Of a stretch of DNA of 64,000 bases, positions 59,110 to 64,000 are shown in pieces; the stretch's first letter is position 1, and each line of letters opens with the position of its first letter. Source of the stretch: Thiomicrorhabdus cannonii (lineage in GTDB: Bacteria; Pseudomonadota; Gammaproteobacteria; Thiomicrospirales; Thiomicrospiraceae); NCBI RefSeq assembly GCF_013391695.1, contig NZ_JACBGH010000006.1, positions 62,001-126,000 of the forward strand, in the 5' to 3' direction. The position numbers were made by a program, and so were the translations under genes. The notes under the pieces are model-generated. The model searched no databases. It had not been told where the DNA came from and saw only the letters and a program-made list of their open reading frames with translations.

Positions 59110-60012
59110 ATGCCGCAAACCCTCGCCAAACAATTTAGCAGTGACCATGCGCGCTTTTTTATGCGCGAAAACCTGATGATGATTGAGGTTAAGAATGATT
59201 TTGCCAACGCCTTGCTGACTACACACGGCGGCTGCGTGTTGAATTATGCACCCAAGCATGGCGAGGAGCTGTTGTATGTAAGCCCGACGGCGGTGTATCA
59301 CGGCAAAAAGCCGGTGCGCGGCGGCGTGCCGGTGTGCTGGCCGTGGTTTGGCAAGGGCGCGGAAGCTGGGCAGCCGGCGCATGGTTTTGTGCGCAATATG
59401 GTGTGGCATCTGGATGATGTGCGCGATCTGGAAAGCGGCGTCACCGAGGTGGTGATGTCGTGCGAGGCGAATGAGAATACGCTGGCGGTGTGGCCGCATA
59501 GTTTCCATTTGCAGTTGAAGGTGGAAATCGGCGAGACCCTGGCATTGACGCTGACGACGACCAATCCGAACGATCACGATCTGGTCATTACCGAAGCGCT
59601 GCATACCTATTTCAAGGTGGCGCAGGCGCCCGGGCTGGTCATCAAAGGTCTGGAGGGCGCAACGCATCTCGACAAGCTGGTGGAAAACGCGCCGGCGGTC
59701 ACGCAGGCGGGTGAGTTGACCTTGCAGCCGCCGATGGATTCGGTGTTTTTAAACCAGACAGGCCGGGTATCGGTGGAAGATGCGGTGGGCGGCAATGTCA
59801 TCCTTATTGATAAGGCGCACTCCATGTCGTCGGTGGTGTGGAATCCTGGGGCGGAAATCGTCAAGGGGTTTGATGATATTCCGGCCGACGACTGGCCGCA
59901 TTTTGTCTGTGTGGAAAGCGGCAATGTGCTGGACGATGCGGTGACCGTGGCCAGTGGCGAAAAACACGCGTTAAAAGTGGTTTATGCCATCGAATCCATG
60001 AAGGCGCTTTAA
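59110..60012 (+). CDS. Glucose-6-phosphate 1-epimerase (YeaD-like)
   Basis: A 300-residue aldose-1-epimerase-family protein. GGVPVCWPWFGKG, HGFVRNMVWHL and EALHTYFKV contain the catalytic His and substrate residues of the hexose-6-phosphate mutarotase group. It interconverts alpha and beta anomers of glucose-6-phosphate. ATG 59110 has GAAGGAGA upstream; the frame extends to 59089. A near copy of the dispersed element is inside at 59756-59768 (AGACAGGCCGGGT). Confidence 0.92.
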   Translation: MPQTLAKQFSSDHARFFMRENLMMIEVKNDFANALLTTHGGCVLNYAPKHGEELLYVSPTAVYHGKKPVRGGVPVCWPWFGKGAEAGQPAHGFVRNMVWHLDDVRDLESGVTEVVMSCEANENTLAVWPHSFHLQLKVEIGETLALTLTTTNPNDHDLVITEALHTYFKVAQAPGLVIKGLEGATHLDKLVENAPAVTQAGELTLQPPMDSVFLNQTGRVSVEDAVGGNVILIDKAHSMSSVVWNPGAEIVKGFDDIPADDWPHFVCVESGNVLDDAVTVASGEKHALKVVYAIESMKAL

Positions 60013-60048
60013 TTTTATGGGTAACCGCATTTTATGATTGTTTTATTG

Positions 60049-60215
60049 AACCACAGAGTACACGAAGAGCACGAAGAGTTTGAGCGTTAATCAGTCGTTG
60101 GTGTTATTTTTGTGTTTTAAAGCGGTTTTAAAAACATTTAAAATCAATAAGATTGGTTGAGAATATATATCAATTACTTAGAAAAACTTCGTGCTCTTCG
60201 TGTTCTTCGTGGTTT
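60049..60215. repeat. Hairpin repeat of the CACGAAGAG type, copy B
   Basis: AACCACAGAGTACACGAAG with a further CACGAAG unit (60049-60081) faces ACTTCGTGCTCTTCGTG and TTCGTGGTTT (60182-60215) as an imperfect inverted repeat around an AT-rich centre. It begins with the same GAACCACAGAGT as copy A. Confidence 0.75.
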
Positions 60216-60324
60216 AAATCATCATCAACTTATCAATCACAAAATATGGATACCCAATTTTATTGATTGGTTGGATCGGCAGGGGATTTGTTATGGTAAA
60301 AGGATGCGGTTCTTGATACCTTGG

Positions 60325-60505
60325 GGCACCTCTAAAAACCCCCGATGAGATTCTGCGGGACTTAAAGCCCCGCCCTTCGGGGCTTAGCCAAGTTTGCCAT
60401 CTCTGTGTTATGAAGCTTTGCAAGGTCTAGACATTGCTTCAACTTCACGCCTTGATCTGGCAAACTTGGCGTTGCCAGAATCCATCGCGGGTTTTTAGAG
60501 GAGCC
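60325..60505. mobile_element. 181-bp MITE with terminal inverted repeats and target duplication
   Basis: Ends are GGCACCTCTAAAAACCC (left) and the inverted complement GGCTCCTCTAAAAACCC (right); the matched ends run about 30 bases with few differences. A 6-bp duplication CCTTGG flanks it exactly (60319-60324 and 60506-60511). Inside are a perfect 13-bp inverted repeat (GCCAAGTTTGCCA, 60387-60399 and 60458-60470) and a GC hairpin (AAGCCCCG/CGGGGCTT, 60365-60385). It encodes no protein, so a transposase must act in trans. Confidence 0.88.
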
Positions 60506-60535
60506 CCTTGGATTGCCCATAAAGGATAAAAGAGT

Positions 60536-63010
60536 ATGTCTGACACGATGTCTTTAGAAAAACGCCTGCACTCGCGGGATGTTTCCAGTCGCAGCGAGAT
60601 GGTGCAGTCTCTGGATGCCCGGGGAAAGGTGCTGGCCGTCAGTCCGAAGTGGCTTGAGGTCAGCGGTTATGCTGAAGACGAGGTGGTCGGACACTTTTTC
60701 GGGGATTTTCTGGCCGCGGAGTCCTTGTCGCAGATGGAACGCAACTTCCCCCATCTGAAAGACTACGGGTTTGTGGACAACGTGCCGTTGGTCATCAAGA
60801 AGAAAGACGGCACGCTGTTTGAAGCGGTGCTGAACGGCACCTCTATTTATGACGCACACGGCCGCTTTCAAAAGACCTTTTGCGAATTACGCACGCTCGA
60901 ATATTACATGCACTCCTATGAGGAGACAGAGGCGCTGCTGGCCAAAGAGCGTTTCTTAAGCACCTTGAACAATCTGCGGGCGAATATTTCACGCTTATTG
61001 ATCGAGCCGTGCGGCGAAGAGTGCTTTTTGCAAAGCGCCGCGCAGATGCTGGAAGAGCCGGCGGAGGTGCTTTCTGTCTCGCTGCGGCCGGAAGTGCGTT
61101 GTACAAACGATGCAGACTATCCGATTGAAATGCAACATCAGCTTCTGGAAACGCTTGCGGGTTCCAAAGTGCAAACTTACCATGTGAAGGTGCTGATGCA
61201 TGATCCGTTTGATAAAGCAGCGTGTTATGCGTTTGACTTGGCGCTGTTGATTCACAGCGAGATGCTGGTCTTGTGGGAAAAGGGACTGCATGATCTTTTT
61301 GTGCTGATTCACGCCGGATTGCGTCATTTGCTGCAAAGCGAGCGCCTGCACCGCACACAAAATCAATTGGCTTCCTTGGCAAATAACGTCAATGCCATCG
61401 GTTTTGAGTGGGATAAGAAACGGCAAGCTTTCGCGTTTGTGTCGCCGCGCTCCAAGGCGCTGCTGGGGTATGAACCGGAACAGTGGCAGAGTCTGGATAG
61501 CTGGCTGCAATGGGTGCATCCCGAAGACAGGGAATCGGTTGCCGCCATTTTCGAGGAGGACGATGTCGAGCAGTGTCCGGAAAAAATGGAATTCCGTCTG
61601 CACACCGCTTCGGGCGTGTATCTGTGGGTGCTGTGCCATATCGGTTATGAAACCCGCAATCAGCGGATCGAGAAAGTGCAGGGCGTGCTGATCGACAATA
61701 CCGAACAGAAGCAGATTCAATGTTCATTGGAAGAGGCGATCCGGCGGGCGCAGGAATTAACCGAGGCGCAGCATTCGTTGCTGACGCTGTTCGATCGGGG
61801 TGACATTGTCCTGTTTAAATGGAAAAACAACCTCAACTGGGGGGTGGATTATGTTTCCGCCAGTATCGAGCGCTTACTGGGGTATGAGGTAGACGCTTTT
61901 AGCGAGCATGGCATCACCTACGCCTCACTGGTGCATCCGGACGATCTGTTGCGCGTCGGTTCGGAGGTGCAGGAGGCGATTGAAATGCGCCAGAGTTTTT
62001 TCAAACATCAGCCCTACCGTCTGCTGACCCGCGACAATCAGGTCAAATGGGTGGCGGATACGACCTATGTGATTCGCAACGAGTATAACGAGATCACCCA
62101 TTTTTTGGGGTATGTGTTTGATGTGACATTCGAGCGGGAAGCGCAGCAGCGCCTGCAGAGCATGATCGATTTGCAGGAGAATATTGTGATTGTCACCGAC
62201 GGCCATCAGATCCGTTATGCCAATCAGCAGTTCAACAGCTTCTTTGGCGTTAGCGGTTTGCAGGATTTTATGCGGCGGTATAATTGCATTTGCGACCGTT
62301 TTATTAATGCTGACGGGCATTACGCCAAGCAGACGGAAAATGAGCAGTGGATGCAGGCGCTGGAACGGTTGCCGGTGGAAAAACGCATTGTCCGCATGGA
62401 AAGCCACATCGGAGAGCAGGCGTCTTTTTTGGTTAAACGCGCCGCGTTGGACGACGCGACCTATATCGTGACGTTCTCGGATATTACCGCCACCTTGCAG
62501 GAGCGCGATTTCTACCAATATCTGGCACAGCACGACCGCCTGACCGGCGCCCAGAACCGCGAATACCTCTACCATAAGTTCGATAAATTCGCCGCCGCCG
62601 CCAAGCGCACCAACCGCTGTTTGGCGCTGATTTTGTTCGATATCGATCATTTCAAGCAGGTCAACGATGTTTACGGTCATAATGCCGGCGATGACGTGCT
62701 CAAAGCCGTGGTGCAGCTTGTGAAGCAGCGCATTCGGGTGCATGACACCCTGATCCGCTGGGGCGGGGAAGAGTTCATTGTGCTCGCCGAGGTGGATATG
62801 CCGCAATCCGCCCAAGCGCTGGCCGAGCATCTGCGTTATGAAATTGAACAGGCCGGGTTCAAAGAGGTCGGCAGGATTACCTCAAGCTTCGGGGTTGCCC
62901 TGGTCAAAGACCACGAGCCGTTGAAAAATGCAGTGAGCCGCGCCGACAAGGCGCTATATACGGCGAAAAACGCCGGGCGGAATCTTGTAGAACTCGCAGA
63001 AGAAGCCTGA
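60536..63010 (+). CDS. Soluble multi-PAS diguanylate cyclase
   Basis: An 824-residue cytoplasmic protein without TM segments. Several PAS-like domains are visible (about 18-125, 285-400, 415-535 and a shorter one at about 545-650); the middle two are of the PAS-PAC kind (FVSPRSKALLGYEPEQW and VSASIERLLGYEVDAF). The C-terminal GGDEF domain has GGEEF (about 742) in the sequence IRWGGEEFIVLAE and should be active. Its start is preceded by AAGGAT. The MITE ends 30 bases upstream, so the element may have changed its promoter. One dispersed-element copy inside encodes EQAG. Confidence 0.92.
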   Translation: MSDTMSLEKRLHSRDVSSRSEMVQSLDARGKVLAVSPKWLEVSGYAEDEVVGHFFGDFLAAESLSQMERNFPHLKDYGFVDNVPLVIKKKDGTLFEAVLNGTSIYDAHGRFQKTFCELRTLEYYMHSYEETEALLAKERFLSTLNNLRANISRLLIEPCGEECFLQSAAQMLEEPAEVLSVSLRPEVRCTNDADYPIEMQHQLLETLAGSKVQTYHVKVLMHDPFDKAACYAFDLALLIHSEMLVLWEKGLHDLFVLIHAGLRHLLQSERLHRTQNQLASLANNVNAIGFEWDKKRQAFAFVSPRSKALLGYEPEQWQSLDSWLQWVHPEDRESVAAIFEEDDVEQCPEKMEFRLHTASGVYLWVLCHIGYETRNQRIEKVQGVLIDNTEQKQIQCSLEEAIRRAQELTEAQHSLLTLFDRGDIVLFKWKNNLNWGVDYVSASIERLLGYEVDAFSEHGITYASLVHPDDLLRVGSEVQEAIEMRQSFFKHQPYRLLTRDNQVKWVADTTYVIRNEYNEITHFLGYVFDVTFEREAQQRLQSMIDLQENIVIVTDGHQIRYANQQFNSFFGVSGLQDFMRRYNCICDRFINADGHYAKQTENEQWMQALERLPVEKRIVRMESHIGEQASFLVKRAALDDATYIVTFSDITATLQERDFYQYLAQHDRLTGAQNREYLYHKFDKFAAAAKRTNRCLALILFDIDHFKQVNDVYGHNAGDDVLKAVVQLVKQRIRVHDTLIRWGGEEFIVLAEVDMPQSAQALAEHLRYEIEQAGFKEVGRITSSFGVALVKDHEPLKNAVSRADKALYTAKNAGRNLVELAEEA
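62843..62858 (-). repeat. Dispersed element, intragenic copy in the PAS-GGDEF gene
   Basis: Plus-strand ATTGAACAGGCCGGGT, exact 12-bp core, read in frame as IEQAG. Confidence 0.75.
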
Positions 63011-63037
63011 AGGTTTTGCATTTCCGGCACGTGCCAA

Positions 63038-63055
63038 TTTCTCAACAGGCCGGGT
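63038..63055 (-). repeat. Dispersed element between convergent genes
   Basis: Plus-strand TTTCTCAACAGGCCGGGT, exact core, 13 bases from the stop of the minus-strand aminotransferase and 27 after the cyclase stop. Confidence 0.8.
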
Positions 63056-63068
63056 ATTCTCCGGCGAT

Positions 63069-64000
63069 TTATGCCGACCTTTCCAATGCGCTTTTTAATT
63101 GATGCAGCGCCTGTTCCAATACTGGCGTCGGCACCGCTAGGTTAATGCGCATAAACCCCGTTCCCGAGCCGCTTTCCCCACCAAACGATTCGCCATCGCT
63201 CAAGCCGAGTTTGGCGCTTTCCACCAGCCAGTTTTTCAAAGCAGCGTGCGTTTCAAAACGCGCCCTGAAATCGAGCCACACCAGATAAGACGCCTGCGGA
63301 CGCATCAGGTTTACATCGGGCAGGTGTTCGCCCAAAAAGGCTTCCAACCGGTCGATATTGCGCGAAAAATGGGCCATCAATCGGTCACGCCATTGTTTTC
63401 CGGCGAGGCTATAGGCCGCTTGCAGCGCGGTCAGCGCAAACAGATTCAGCCCGCTGATGGCATTGGCCTGACAGACCTTCAGATACGCCGCTTTGAGTTG
63501 CGGGTTGGCGATAATCGCATAGCCGATCTGCAGGCCGCCGAGGTTGAATGTTTTGCCCGGGGAACTGAGGGTCACGGTAATCTGCGCCGCCTGTTCCGAC
63601 AGGGAGGCGGTGGGGGTGTGTTGATAGCCGGGATAGACGAGGTCGGAATGGATTTCATCGGAAACGAGGGTCACGCCGTAATGGATACAGAGATCAACCA
63701 GCTGTGCCAGCTCGTCACTCTGCCACACCCGGCCTGACGGGTTTTGCGGATTGCACAGCAGCATCAGTTTGACGTTGTGCTGCTGCATGGCCTGTTCCAT
63801 CGCGGCAAAGTCCATTTGGTAAGAGCCGTTTTGCAGAATTAGCGGCGCTTCGACGGTCTGGCGGCCTTGCAGGATCGGCGCCTGCATAAACGGCGGATAG
63901 ACCGGCGGGGTCACCAGCACGCCGTCGCCAGGCTGGGTAAAGGCGCTCACCGCCATAAAAAAGCCGTTGGCGACATTGTGGGTAAAGACAATCTCCGAGG
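63069..64000 (-). CDS. MalY/PatB-family aminotransferase (partial)
   Basis: A PLP-dependent fold-type I enzyme of the MalY/PatB cystathionine beta-lyase group; the N-terminus lies beyond the window. Readable parts run from EIVFTHNVANGFF through PPVYPPF, LLCNPQNPSGRVW, SDEIHSDLVYPG, and the PLP lysine in LSSPGKTFNLGGLQIGY to a normal C-terminus. It may cleave cystathionine or transfer amino groups; the two cannot be told apart here. The frame stays open to the window edge. Confidence 0.9.
   Translation of the reverse strand, partial: SEIVFTHNVANGFFMAVSAFTQPGDGVLVTPPVYPPFMQAPILQGRQTVEAPLILQNGSYQMDFAAMEQAMQQHNVKLMLLCNPQNPSGRVWQSDELAQLVDLCIHYGVTLVSDEIHSDLVYPGYQHTPTASLSEQAAQITVTLSSPGKTFNLGGLQIGYAIIANPQLKAAYLKVCQANAISGLNLFALTALQAAYSLAGKQWRDRLMAHFSRNIDRLEAFLGEHLPDVNLMRPQASYLVWLDFRARFETHAALKNWLVESAKLGLSDGESFGGESGSGTGFMRINLAVPTPVLEQALHQLKSALERSA

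Larger units (their letters stand above)
60013..60535. other. 523-bp region holding two repeat elements
   Basis: It contains a hairpin repeat of the CACGAAG type (60049-60215) and a 181-bp MITE (60325-60505). A short plus-strand frame (from 60157) crosses the first repeat and is not a convincing gene. Confidence 0.7.

Noticed and set aside
60157-60348. 63-codon plus-strand frame across the CACGAAG repeat
   Set aside because: Most of it is repeat sequence and it runs into the MITE; the start has no ribosome site.

Overview
The window looks like chromosome from a respiratory, LPS-bearing gammaproteobacterium. The evidence is ubiquinone genes (ubiA, ubiC), Kdo/lipid A genes (waaA, kdsB), an F-type ATP synthase operon headed by atpZ/atpI-like genes, and the mnmE ... 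mnmG-rsmG-parA-parB-atp order found near many gammaproteobacterial origins. Gene styles and the mixture of respiratory and c-di-GMP genes would fit the Thiotrichales (Thiomicrospira/Hydrogenovibrio relatives), but that placement is an inference. No rRNA, tRNA, CRISPR array or complete insertion sequence was seen.

Layout. 0-13.5 kb: the end of mnmE, a two-gene RND efflux unit followed by yigZ, a CHAD protein, a GGDEF-EAL protein, small envelope genes, a DyP-type peroxidase, a periplasmic thioredoxin, queF and small unknown genes. 13.7-25.5 kb: mnmG-rsmG-parA-parB and then the complete ATP synthase operon (atpZ-like, I, B, E, F, H, A, G, D, C), ended by a strong terminator. 25.6-35 kb: glmU, ubiA, ubiC, an outer-membrane protein, an HD-GYP phosphodiesterase and recG. 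35-41 kb: a RegB/RegA (RoxS/RoxR)-type redox two-component system, a PCuAC-Spy-like copper protein and an OprC/NosA-type copper TonB receptor. 40.4-43.7 kb: an unusual cytochrome bd-superfamily operon with two CydA-like subunits, one carrying heme c, a small cytochrome c and a 29-residue membrane peptide. 44-49 kb: zur with a COG0523 zinc GTPase behind a clear Zur box, a diguanylate cyclase and a CZB-domain chemoreceptor. 49-57 kb: ridA, spoT, rpoZ, waaA, kdsB, kdnB, kdnA (8-amino-Kdo synthesis) and gmk. 57-64 kb: aroK-aroB, a hexose-6-phosphate epimerase, repeats and a MITE, a PAS-GGDEF protein and a MalY/PatB aminotransferase.

The strongest unexplained signal is a dispersed element with the consensus ACCCGGCCTGTTGAGTTTTT. 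Its 12-bp core is present 14 times exactly, plus several near copies. Most intergenic copies sit just after a stop codon with the T-run pointing downstream. Two copies form a perfect inverted repeat between convergent genes, two overlap stop codons, and several lie inside genes. This pattern recalls DNA uptake sequences used as terminators, but no such sequence is known to me with this core.

A second signal is a palindrome, TGCGRCAAATTGTCGCA, found upstream of the bd-type operon (twice) and the copper receptor gene. It resembles RegA/RoxR-type recognition sequences, and the matching regulator is encoded in the same window. Other items worth attention are an in-frame palindromic insertion of about 50 codons in recG, a 181-bp MITE with target duplication, and two hairpin repeats of the ACCACAGAG / CACGAAGAG type.
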